Positions 47,401 through 57,475 of a stretch of DNA of 64,000 nucleotides are shown here, piece by piece; position 1 is the first letter of the stretch, and the number at the start of each line of letters is the position of its first letter. Below the pieces are notes generated by a model. That model was given only the letters and a program-made list of their open reading frames with translations. It had not been told where the DNA came from and made no database searches. The stretch covers positions 31,829,141 through 31,893,140 of the forward strand of contig NC_086383.1 in the NCBI RefSeq assembly GCF_036588685.1, given 5' to 3'. A program made the position numbers and the translations under genes. The DNA is from Mytilus trossulus. Taxonomy: Eukaryota; Mollusca; Bivalvia; Mytilida; Mytilidae.

Positions 47401-48494
47401 AACTTGACAGATATAATTAAGTTAAATGAAAATGAAATCGCAATATAATGTTCATGTGAAAATAGGGTGAACTGCTAAAATTAGAACCTGCTGAAATTGA
47501 AACATTTTTTCTTGTAATCAAGAAATTTGACTCCCATAAATTTGGATGCACTTTTCAAGAAGCCATATGTATTTAAAGAGTCCACCATTTAAAACTTGTT
47601 GCCGCTTAAATTAAAAAAAATTATATGACAAAAACAGTATTTAAAGCAGAATTTAACCAAACTTGATATATGGAACCATTTAAGTCATCTCACATATCGG
47701 GATGGATACACTTTTAATTATTAATGCAATATTTGTTTATTTTTGTTCCAGGATTCAAGTCTGATATTACGCAGCTGGCTGCATTTGATGGAACCACTGT
47801 TTTTAATGAATATGTATCACCTAGGGAGGTTATTTCACCCAAAATATCAGAAATAACAGGATTGACTTTTGATTTTTCTTGTGATCAGATGTACCATCAT
47901 GGTAAACCAGTTAAAAGCAGAGACATTCAGATTGTACTCCTGGAATTTATTGAGTTTATAAGCAAAAAGAAGAAACCAATTCTTTTCGGTCACAATATTA
48001 CTTCGTTTGACATTCCCATATTGATGAACAAACTACGTCAGCACAGTCTTCTTTCAGAATTCGTGTTACATATTTATGGGTGCATTGATACAATAAAATT
48101 GACAAGAAGGAAATTCAAAACTAAAGACATTGGAAATCATAAACAACAAACATTGGTCACAAAATTACTTGGCGTAGAATATGATGATCACAATGCATGT
48201 GCTGATGTCACAAGTCTATTTCAACTTCTTGCGCACTTTGAATATTCAGAAAAGGACGTTTTTCGATTCAATTCAGCTTTGCTAACAGATTCTTACATTC
48301 CCTTGATATGGGCCTCGCACATCACCAAGCTAACAGCTAGAAGATTAGCACACAGTGGACTTTGTCTGAAACATCTACAGTTAGCATTTAACAAAGACAG
48401 TGAAAATGGCCTCAAATCTATTTTGTTAGAGCATGGCTTTAATGCCAAAACAGTCACATGTTTTACTAAATATTTTACATGTACTGAGGAATAA
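41479..48494 (+). CDS. Mutator-like transposase / DEDDh exonuclease fusion, 7 exons
   Basis: Intact 707-residue gene. Exons: 41479-41920, 43428-43818, 44265-44435, 44958-45042, 45726-45857, 46698-46857, 47752-48494. All introns are GT/AG, phases match, and the sum (2,124 bp) is in frame. Residues 1-35 are basic (likely nuclear). Residues 70-130 match the N-terminal Mutator-like transposase block: Trp-x-x-Gly-Arg-Arg and a zinc ribbon with Cys89, Cys92, Cys117 and Cys122. Exon 2 opens with the conserved Ser-Lys-x-Met-Glu-Pro block and has Asp178-x-Asp180. Exon 3 carries Gly-Ser-Thr-Gln-Ser-Asn-Glu-Ser-Phe-Asn. Basic stretches at about 380-412 may be a nuclear signal. Residues 452-620 are a DEDDh 3'-5' exonuclease: Asp456, Glu458, Asp547 (in GHNITSFDIP), His607 and Asp612, all present. 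The part of the transposase core expected between exons 1 and 2 is absent. It probably acts on DNA in the nucleus; a domesticated role is inferred. Confidence 0.88.
41921..43427 (+). other. Intron 1 of the transposase-exonuclease gene
   Basis: 1,507 bp, phase 1, from GTAATT to TTGCAG. I read all three + frames through it for a missing exon with the rest of the transposase core and found only stop-rich sequence. No named repeat is seen. Confidence 0.75.
43819..44264 (+). other. Intron 2 of the transposase-exonuclease gene
   Basis: 446 bp, phase 2, from GTAATT to TTACAG. AT-rich with no other feature seen. Confidence 0.8.
44436..44957 (+). other. Intron 3 of the transposase-exonuclease gene
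   Basis: 522 bp, phase 2, from GTATGC to TTTCAG. No other feature seen. Confidence 0.8.
45043..45725 (+). other. Intron 4 of the transposase-exonuclease gene
   Basis: 683 bp, phase 0, from GTAAAT to TTTCAG. The open frames on the minus strand here are chance. Confidence 0.8.
45875..46500 (+). repeat. Copy of the 501-bp interspersed element in intron 5
   Basis: Starts with a degenerate form of the hairpin end (GGCCTAGTGAGCC) and continues with TCTCCTCTGAAACTACTGGG, CCAAGATGG, TAGAACATAGG and TTGCTGCC in the same order as the element at 28,541-30,340. It begins a second unit near 46,445 but stops by about 46,500. It lies wholly within intron 5 (45,858-46,697), in the same orientation as the gene. 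Confidence 0.88.
46858..47751 (+). other. Intron 6 of the transposase-exonuclease gene
   Basis: 894 bp, phase 1, from GTAAGT to TTCCAG. It splits the first exonuclease motif just after Asp456-x-Glu458. No repeat that I can name. Confidence 0.8.
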
Positions 48495-48679
48495 CTTGTT
48501 ATTGATGTAACACACATGTACCACCAAATCATAGAAAGTTATATTCAGTTGCATAGGAAAATTTTATTGGTTAATATTCAGTGTTGGTTAGTTTCTTACA
48601 TGCAATGTATAATGTACAGTGTCATCTTTTTTCTATAGTACTAGTGCTGGACAGGATACAACCTTACTCATGCTAAATA

Positions 48680-48990
48680 TGGAAAATAAGATGTGGTATT
48701 ATTGCCAATGGCACAATTTTCCACAAGAGAACAAAATGACACACAAAATTAACAACTATATGTCACTGTACAGCTTTCAACAATGAGCAAATCCCATACC
48801 ACAAACTCAGCTATAAAAAGGCACCGAAATGTCAATGTAATACAATTCAATGGGGAAAACTAACAGTCTAGTTTATGTACAAAAATGATTGAGAAACCAA
48901 TATGTACATGTAACACATAAACAAACGTCAACCAATGAATTACAGGCTCCTGAGTTAGAACAGGCACATTAACACACAAAATGTGACAAA
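48680..48990 (+). repeat. Interspersed repeat, family M1
   Basis: Head of pattern AGATGTGGTATTATTGCCAA, then a GAGACAA-like box, a TATGTCAC box, CAACAATGAGCAAA, CTATAAAAAGGC, and a TCCTGAGTTAGAACAGGC end. The same order occurs at 56,045-56,400. This is a family I recognise as very frequent in mussel DNA. Confidence 0.75.
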
Positions 48991-51900
48991 GAAGGTATAT
49001 TTTATTTGAAAAAAAATTAAATTCTGTACAATTCTTTGAAAAGTGCAAATTTAACAAGGACTGTTTAGGAAAATCAATGGTGGTATTACATCTATAGGTG
49101 ATCAGATTGTATTGGCACAACCATTTTATGAACATAACATGGTATTCAGAATTGAGATTACGACTAATCAGGTTCATATGAGTGCAAGTTATTTTTTATT
49201 ATTAGAACTCTAGTTATTATGTACTTTGTGTTAAGAGAACCACAGATTTTCAACTAGAATTTGCTTTGTTTGTAATTATTTTTACATGTAATGCTTTATT
49301 GATATGCAAAGAAAATATTAAACTGTGGTTCTTTGTCCCAAACCTGTGTTTGTTTAGTTTATACTTCTAACTAAAAACCAGTTATCATATCTTGGGCCCC
49401 TTACTGATCTCTGATTAGTGTAAAACAGATGCTTCATTTGCACTGTATCAGCGTTTGGTTAGGGCCCCAAAAGGGAAAGCATAGATCTAAGTATTCGCAA
49501 CATAGTCCCTATTTAGAAAAAGGAGCAATATATAGGGAGGATTGATTCTGTATCTTGAAAAAAGGCAACCATTGTTGCCTTTGGAGAAAATTAATTAATT
49601 TATTACATTCAATCTATAGAAGCATGAGTTGTCTGTTGTAATGTTATCACTTTTTGGTCTGTCTGAAAACTACTTCCTAATTGCTGGTACTTGTAACATT
49701 TAAGGTCGAATATTTTTTCTTACAGAAAATACTTGGCATAATTAATGACTTCATTATTCTTAATTGGCCAATACAACACCCTGACAGTGATAAGTTGAAC
49801 GTGTAGTTTCTTTTTGGGTCTGTCCAATACCTTCATTCTGTTATCAATACTTTGAATTTTACAAGTGTGGGGTAGTCATAGCATTATCATGTGTGCAATG
49901 TTTTTGTCACTTTAAGACCTGCAAACACAAATTTGTTTATATGGAAATCATTTTCACCTTGAAGTCTTTGTTCAAGGTCAACAATACTATGGGCACTATG
50001 GTGCATGACACATCTTCATGAATTGATTTACATTCATTCAAAATATCAAAAGCAGCAGTTTAGCCTACATCAAAAGACAAAAGTTACAGTTCTAGAAAAA
50101 AAAAGAATCATTAAATTGACCTTGAGGTCAAAGTTCAAGGTCAAAAGTCACTTATCATGGTAGTAACACATCCTTTGGAGCTAAGCTACCCTTATACCAT
50201 ATATCAATAGCCTACATAAACACACAAAAATGTTACAACCAGAACCTGAATTGAACAGATTGACTTACGGACAGACTGATACCCAAAGGGCATCTTCTTT
50301 TTTTTCGGCAGGTCCCTGATGAGGTTTTGTTTATTTAGAATGACTGGCAGAACAAACTCCCATTCACCATACATTTTCATCAATTTTAATTACTAATTTA
50401 TGACATTTTATCTATTAAATGGTATTTTAAGTCAATTTTCCAAATTTTTCCACTTTACTTCAATTATCCGTATACAGTACAGACAATAAATGAGGTAAGA
50501 AATGTATGTTCATATTATGCTAAAACAATGCTTAGGTATAGACCTTCAAAATGCTTGTATTTAAAAAAAAATCTATTGGGTGGTTTTTGTACAGGGTGAC
50601 CTAATTTGCATAATTGGCTCCTACAGAAGTGCCAATTTTCATCAAAATGTGTTATTTTTACCCCGTTCACAGATTGTAACTGAAAGTAAAGCACACATCC
50701 AATTATTATTATATGAAACAAATGTATTTTTTATAATTATGTAGAAAAAAAAATGGTTTAATTGTAAAAAAATAAAAAATTAACATGAAATTAGTGTTTT
50801 ATTGGGAAATTGGGAAATCATCATTAGGGGGGGGGTAACTCATGGTGGGTTATCTCCCTTATTTACCAAGAAAGTGGTCATAATACTTTCATATTTTGCT
50901 GAGGACACCCATTATCTTGCAAAATGATAAATATTGTAGAAATCTATTGGAGGATTTTTTTTTAACAAAACATCCTTATCCACCTTAAATAATCTCCTTA
51001 CTAGTTGAAATTCAGAATCCCCATATTTTTTTAATTCAAGAAACTTTATTATATAATGAAATTTGACAACAATTTCGTATATCAGCATAGACAAGTAAAT
51101 GATTTTGAAGCCGAAAGATCGTTTAGTACACTTAATTCCAGAGTTTCGCAATTTATGAATTGAACTTTTTTGTGGCTCTTTCCTATGTTGCCACTTCTCT
51201 GTAAACCAAAATTATCGAAACGTAGTCCGGCCTTTACAACTACATTTTGTATATTGAAATAACTTAAGAATTAAAATCTCTGATTTTGTTATACTACATA
51301 GTCATAAATAGTATAACGAAATCAGACATCAATATTTTAATTGAATTGGTTTTTCAATTTAATTTTTCTATGCAATATAAATTTTCAAGCTAAATTTATA
51401 TATATACGAATATATTTTTTTAATTTGTGTATAATTGTACTTCAAGTATAACATTATTCTTATATATATATATTGTAATAATTTTGCCTGTTTTTATTAC
51501 AATGCAACTTATCTTTTAGTATGTACCTGTTGATTGTATATAACGATATCAATGATAGTTGTTTTCAATTCGATCCGTTTGATTTTGTCGATTTTTTTTT
51601 TACTTCGTCTTTATTTTTTAATATACTTTGAACTTGGAAGTGTTGGATTTCTATTGTTTGGCTGTCATCTTCACGTTTCCAGGACGCTCAATGAGTTGTA
51701 ATTGCGTCTCTCTTCCTTAAGATTACTAACTGTCGATAATGTTTACTTGGGGTTTGTAATGGTTAAGTTAAAGTAACGTATTTCTGGCTTAAATTATGTA
51801 GATTATTAAAGAAGCGTATCTTGAAAATGTTGCACATTTAAATGATCAATCAGCCATGTATAATGTTACAGGTCATGCTCTATATTTGACTTAACCTGAG

Positions 51901-52129
51901 CAGTACTGCATCTGACAGAGTTTATACAGTGTAAACTCGGTTCCAACCGTAAATCACTATTAACATGTAAGTTGCATCTTAAGAGAAACGTTGCTTTCAA
52001 AATATTTCGTTTACAAATAGTTAGTGGACATGTTAGTATGTGAAAAAAACAACAACTATTATAGCAAGTTGCTTTTCAAAACGTAGATTATGATAATTTT
52101 GTTTATTTTGTGTACATTGTCCCTAAACA

Positions 52130-52460
52130 CGTATGCATAACTCAAAAGTTATCAAAGGTACCAGCTTATAATTTAATACGCAAGACTCCCATTTCGTCTA
52201 CATAAGACTCAATATTAAAGCTCTGATCAAAATAGTTTTAAAGTCAAAAACAAGTACAAAGATAATGAGCATTTGAGGACCCACAGTTCCAAGAAATGTT
52301 GCCAAATACGGCTTAGGTAATCTATGCCTAGGTAAATTATGTCCTTAGTATTTCCAAAAAATCATACTTTTGTAAACATGAAATTTATGAAAATGACCAT
52401 ATAATTGCATGACCATACATCCGATGTTTTGACATTCATAAACAGTTATAATAGACATTG
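52130..52460 (+). repeat. Interspersed repeat, family M2
   Basis: Order of phrases: GTTATCAAAGGTACCAG, TTTCGTCTACATAAGACTC, AAGTACAAAG, GAGGACCC, GCCAAATACGGCT, GTAATCTATGCC, TTTTGTAAAC, ATGACCATATAATTG. The copy at 55,505-55,930 shares most of this. A frequent mussel repeat, to my knowledge. No coding. Confidence 0.72.
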
Positions 52461-52552
52461 TTTCCTCAGTGATGATTTCATCTTGCGAAATTCTAAAGTT
52501 TATCAACTGAAATATAGGAATATATACTCATATTTGATTGATAATAAAAAAG

Positions 52553-52690
52553 AAGAAATATTATGATTGCCAATGAGACAACTTTTTACAAGAGACCAAA
52601 TCACAAAGGAATTACAAACTATGGGTCACCGTATGACGTTCAACAATGAGCAAAGCCAATATCGCTTAGTAAGTTATAAAAGGAACGGTA
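52553..52690 (+). repeat. Interspersed repeat, family M1, 5' part only
   Basis: Carries TGATTGCCAATGAGACAAC, CAAGAGACCAAA, CTATGGGTCACCGTA and TTCAACAATGAGCAAA, then leaves the family after TTATAAAAGG. Confidence 0.72.
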
Positions 52691-53261
52691 GCTAAGCATT
52701 GATTAAATGTGAATTTTATCGGGACAAAGGTATTGTTTTGACTCATCCCGACACAACCGAGTTCGACATAATGAGGTTCGACATAATGTTTCTTGAATCA
52801 TATATGAGATATGAGTTGTGTTGAACAAAAGAAGGCCTTAACTATGTATATGTTTGCATTAGTTTTTAAACAGGCATACGCGACTACATTTCTAAAATAC
52901 AGTAGTATGACTATATTCAACAGTGATTGAATGATCATGTTGAAAACATACTCGATCGTCTTTTTACAATCACAACGTGTTTAGTGTGTATACTGGTTTT
53001 TCCATCGTATGTTTAACAGATTGTTTTTAACAAAATGATATAAACACGTTTTCCATTAATGACATTTGGCCTTTTTAATATGTTTGATTCGAGCGTCACT
53101 GATGAGTCTTTTGAGTTATTTGGAAGATTCAAGACATACATGGAATGGCACTGACGTGCTCATGTAGTTGGTGACTCCAAAGTCAGATTTATTCATGTTA
53201 TTAATGTATTGATTTTTTATTTTTACCCAGTGTTTTTTATAATGATTTTTATTTTATTTAG

Positions 53262-54475
53262 GTCTTTCCATTTTCTGTGGAAAGACCTATTGTTTTTCTT
53301 CTGATTATTTTTTTTTTTTTTTTTTCTTCCGCCTAATTTTGCTCTTGCGATAAACATTTGTTTCGCAATATGTCGCTTAGATATTTGGTATATGATATCG
53401 AACTGTTTATGCGCTTTTGAAATTTACCCTGCGTAAACGAATACTTTTCTTTGTAGGAGTTATCTCCCCAAACACTGTTTTCCTTGTTAGCGCATCTCCT
53501 TCGCAACCGTAAAAGATTAAGACAAATTTATTTTACAAAATTGCTCGTTATATCCTTCGCATGATTTGTCCTATTTTGACCGAAGCGATATGACCGCTCC
53601 ATATGAGAGTTATTTCCCCTTATGCATCTGATATAAGTGATATGAATTTCTATCTTATAAATCATAAGTGATAGAGACCTAGGATCTTTTGATTTGAGGT
53701 CCTTGGTCCAAAAAAATAAAAAAATAGGTCAAGGTCAAAGGTCAAGGTCATATTCTTATTTTTGAATTTTGCTTATTTCCACTAATTTCCAGAAACCGTA
53801 TAAGATATAGACAAATTATTTTTTCTAAATTGTAAGTTGCGACATGTCGTAACACGTAAATTTTGATTGCAAGGGTACGTTGAACTTAAAAGTGAGTTTT
53901 CTCCCCTCTTGTATTTAAAAATACGCGTATGGTGATATAACTGATTAACCAAATATAATTAAGACCTATGGTCTTTTGATTTTAGGTCCTTGGTTTATGA
54001 CCTTGAAATTGATCTCAAGGTCATAGATTAATTTGACGTTCCAGTTTTTGACCTTTGCTTTCAGCTCATATGTATACATGATATAGCCATGAGACTTTTG
54101 GCGAAAGGTATCAAACCATTTAACCTTGAAAAAAATAACCGGAAGTGACCTTGTGTAAACCGGAAGTAGCTATTTTTTGTACTTTATTAATAAAAAAGTA
54201 TATAGAACCAGATCTTTTTGGAATCACTGTCAATTAAATATTCAAATATTATCGGAAGTAACATTTTTCAAACTGGAAGTAACAAATTATCTCCCTTATT
54301 TAAAAAAAATGTATAGAAACCATATATTTCTGGAATCAGCGTACAATAATCTATCAGTTGACGATTGAAATGACATTTTAAACTTAATTTTACAACTTTC
54401 ATATTAAAATACATTGTTTTCAGTGGAAAGACCTTCAATTGTTCTCTGAACAATTGGTTTTTAATTATTATAATT
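53262..54475. mobile_element. Interspersed element with GGTCTTTCCA hairpin ends
   Basis: The left end is a hairpin, GGTCTTTCCA then TGGAAAGACC (53,263-53,289), followed by a long T run. Near the right end lie TGGAAAGACC (54,424) and a 9-bp stem CAATTGTTC/GAACAATTG at 54,436-54,456 with a 3-base loop. The interior has repeated CTTTTGATTT-AGGTCCTTGG and AAGGTCA phrases. There is no coding capacity. I have seen such GGTCTTTCCA-ended elements in bivalve DNA, but I cannot assign a superfamily; no target duplication is clear. Confidence 0.65.
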
Positions 54476-55504
54476 ATTATTTAAAGCAGATTGAGTGGGT
54501 TATATGATCATCTATTTATACTAATATTCTGTTCTGTTCTTAAAAAATACTTAATATACTAAATCAGTACATTTACAAAGACCAAATGATTGTTTACATT
54601 ACAAGGCTCAAAACAAAGGAGATCAAACCAGCCTTACTGCTTCTCCAACAACAATGAGTGATGTATTCGTAAACGAATATGTTCTCTTCTGTACACTTTG
54701 CAATACATAACTACTGATCCAAACGAAAGAGTGAGAATTGTTACTGTTCGGGTCTGTGTATCTCAAACTATTTTAACAGTACCTTAATAGTACGAACCAA
54801 CCTAGAAATACGGCTGGACGAAACGACTTCTTGAGGACAACATATTCGGTCTTTGACCATTGTTACCATAGCTTGTAAATACAATGGTTGCGTGTTAATT
54901 ACGCTAAAATAATAATAGAGTCACAATCAACTTTTAAGCAATTTTTTATACAACTTTTAAAATCAACTATGTTATACACACATTATAAACCCCAAGAATG
55001 AAACCTCTCTTGCAACGTCAAGCGTCAGTTGCGGGAGGTTGAACTTGTAAGGTTAAAGACCTACACTTCTGAGGAGCAAGCAAAAATATATAGAAGTAAA
55101 CTGTTTATCCTGATTGTTTGGTTTATATTAGCGTGTTGGCGGTAATTGTAACCAAGTAGTGTCGATTGGATTAACAGCTGACAGTATCATTACACCTGTC
55201 TGTGCATTATTATATACAGTAGCCCAGAGCGTCGGCGCATAACTTGGAGGACTCATCTTAAAAGGATAATTTCATAACAAAAACAGTGAAAATAGTATAA
55301 TAAATCGAGATGTTCTAAGTAAAGCATTTCAAAGTTGCGTCATTGTTTCACTGTAACGGCAATCTTTAAAAATATATAACGTATTATTCAAAAAGTATAG
55401 CCAAATCCTAGAAAGAAATCAGAGCTTTGCATGAGGGAGATACATTCCTTAATTAATAATAATTTCTATCATTTTGTAACAGCAAATTTTAATAACACCA
55501 AAAA
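54476..55504. other. Non-coding DNA
   Basis: No gene and no clear repeat that I can name. AT-rich. Confidence 0.45.
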
Positions 55505-55930
55505 AAATTCCTTGGCTAGTGATACTCTCGGGGACTAATAGTCCATCAGCTGAGGCATCGACCCAGTGGTAGTATAAAATTAATGGTACCAATTTTCTTG
55601 CATCAGATGCGTATTTCGACAAGACATGCCTCTTCAGTTATGCTCGTGGCAAACAAGACTCATCAGTGACGCTCAGATTAAAATAGTTATGAAGCAAGCC
55701 AAGTACAAAGTTAAAGAGCAGTAAGGACCCAAAATACCAAAAAGGTGTGCCAAATACGGCTAAGGTAATTTATTCCTGTTATACGAAAATCCTTTGTTTT
55801 GTAAACATGACCATATAATTCATAGTCATGTCAACACCAGAGTGCTGACAACTGGGTTGGTGATACCCTGAAGGACGAAACGTCCACAAGCAGTGGCATT
55901 GAACCAGTGGTTTAAATTTTTGATTTAGGT
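55505..55930 (+). repeat. Interspersed repeat, family M2, longer copy
   Basis: Starts with AATTCCTTGGCTAGTGATAC (one reading), then CATCGACCCAGTGGT, CGTATTTCGACAAGACATGC, ACTCATCAGTGACGCTC, GCCAAATACGGCTAAGG and TTTTGTAAAC. It ends with a second form of the head, ACTGGGTTGGTGATACCC and GAACCAGTGGT, so the head motif is present at both ends like two overlapping units in tandem. Confidence 0.75.
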
Positions 55931-56044
55931 ACCAACATTATAATTTAACCAGACCAAAAGAGATCAAACCAGAAAGTTGCTTCTCCAAACACGATATTAA
56001 GGACTAATGATTATTTTCACGAAATTGTTCTCTTCTGTATATAG

Positions 56045-56400
56045 ATATAGGAAGATGTGGTGTGAGTGCCAATGAGACAAATCTCCATCCAAATAACAAT
56101 TTAAAAAGTGAACCATTATAGGTTAAAGTACGGCCTTCAACACGGAGCCTTGGCTCACACCGAACAACAAGCTATAAAGGGCCCCAACAATACTAGTGTA
56201 AAACCATTCAAATGGGAAAACCAACGGTCTATTCTATATAAACAAAACGAGAAACGTGAAACACGTATATATTAGATAAACAAACGACAACTACTGTACA
56301 TCAGATTCCTGACTTAGGACAGGTGCAAACATTTGCAGCGGGATTAAACGTTGTAATGGATCCAAACCTTCTCCCTTTTTCTGAAACAATAGCATAACAT
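56045..56400 (+). repeat. Interspersed repeat, family M1, best copy
   Basis: Order: GAAGATGTGGTGTGAGTGCC, AATGAGACAA, CTCCATCC, TACGGCCTTCAACACGGAGC, CAAGCTATAAAGGGCCCC, AACCAACGGTCTA, AACAAACGACAACTACTG, GGATTAAACGTTGTAATGG. It is the best preserved of the copies in the window and can act as the reference for the others. Confidence 0.82.
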
Positions 56401-57190
56401 CACAACATAGAAAAACATACGATAAAATATCAATTGGCAGACTTAACTCAATCAAAAAACGTATGATTACACAATGAACTAATAAATTTGATCTGCGATA
56501 TCTAAATACAAATGCACAGTTAATTAAATATTAGAGACAAACATTCATGACCAAAAACAAATTCAAACACAGGACATCACTGAGAAATATTTAACCAATT
56601 AATGTTCACTTTAGAAAAAAAACGTTTTTTTAATTGTTTTATACAAATGTTGTAAGAATAAGTGAAAAATTGAAGATATTACAAATAATCAAAGCTGGTG
56701 AACAGACAAGATCCATATAAATAAAAAATAACAAAAAAGCATTATAAACAGTATCAACAGGTCGAATTTACAAGAAAATACGATTTGAGAGTACTCGCAG
56801 TTACTGACAGCTAGTTAAAAGCCAAAACCAATTAATCAAAAATCATGCATCAGAGACTAAAATCGACTAAAACACATCACAGGGATTTAGTATTTTAACG
56901 TCATTAATAGTCAAACAAGACATGACTTGTGCAATGTCAAAAATAAATGTATCGACAGGTAGTAGTATAGTGAAGAGCGACTTCTATAGAAATAAAAGTT
57001 AACGTGTCTGTGTCTCTATACATCTCGCCTCAAAAGATAATGAAATTAAGTTATGTTTTAATTTGCTAATGACAACATCAATATTAGTGTCAATGTGAAC
57101 TATATTCAGAAATCTAATTACAATATTGGAACGGTAACCCTTACTTATATGTTTGTTTAAAGGTTCGATGAGTTTATAAGGATCACATAC
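56401..57190. other. Non-coding DNA
   Basis: AT-rich. No gene and no named repeat seen. Confidence 0.45.
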
Positions 57191-57475
57191 CCAGTAAACA
57201 CACGACGTACTCCCAACGTCGGTTAATGGTCGCCTGAACGTCATGTCTTGATTGTACGTCGTACCAACGTTGTGGGAACGTAAAAACCCAACGTTGGATG
57301 CAAACGTACAGACGACGTTATAAAATTACGTCGGATTTACGTAAATTTAGTACCCTGTCAGGACGTAACATTGTATTACGTTGTGACAACGTGCTTATAA
57401 CTGTCATAATCCGACGTAACATTTTGTTACGTTCTGTCAACATTATAATAACGTAGTGAACAGACCCTGTAAATA
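57191..57475. repeat. ACGT-dense segment
   Basis: About 17 ACGT tetranucleotides in 260 bp (57,205-57,455), most as AACGTT, TTACGT or GACGT and many flanked by complementary bases. It is set in AT-rich, CpG-poor DNA. It looks like the body of a small dispersed repeat made of short palindromic units; there is no coding frame. Confidence 0.75.

Larger units (their letters stand above)
48495..53261. other. Non-coding DNA with interspersed repeats
   Basis: Contains the presumed 3' untranslated region and no further gene. Repeats seen: family M1 at 48,680-48,990 and 52,553-52,690; family M2 at about 52,130-52,460; and a segment with CCTTGAGGTCAAAGTTCAAGG (read in two pieces) at about 49,960-50,335. 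An AT-rich stretch with TA runs lies at 51,300-51,480. Open frames here are short and lack domains. Confidence 0.5.
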
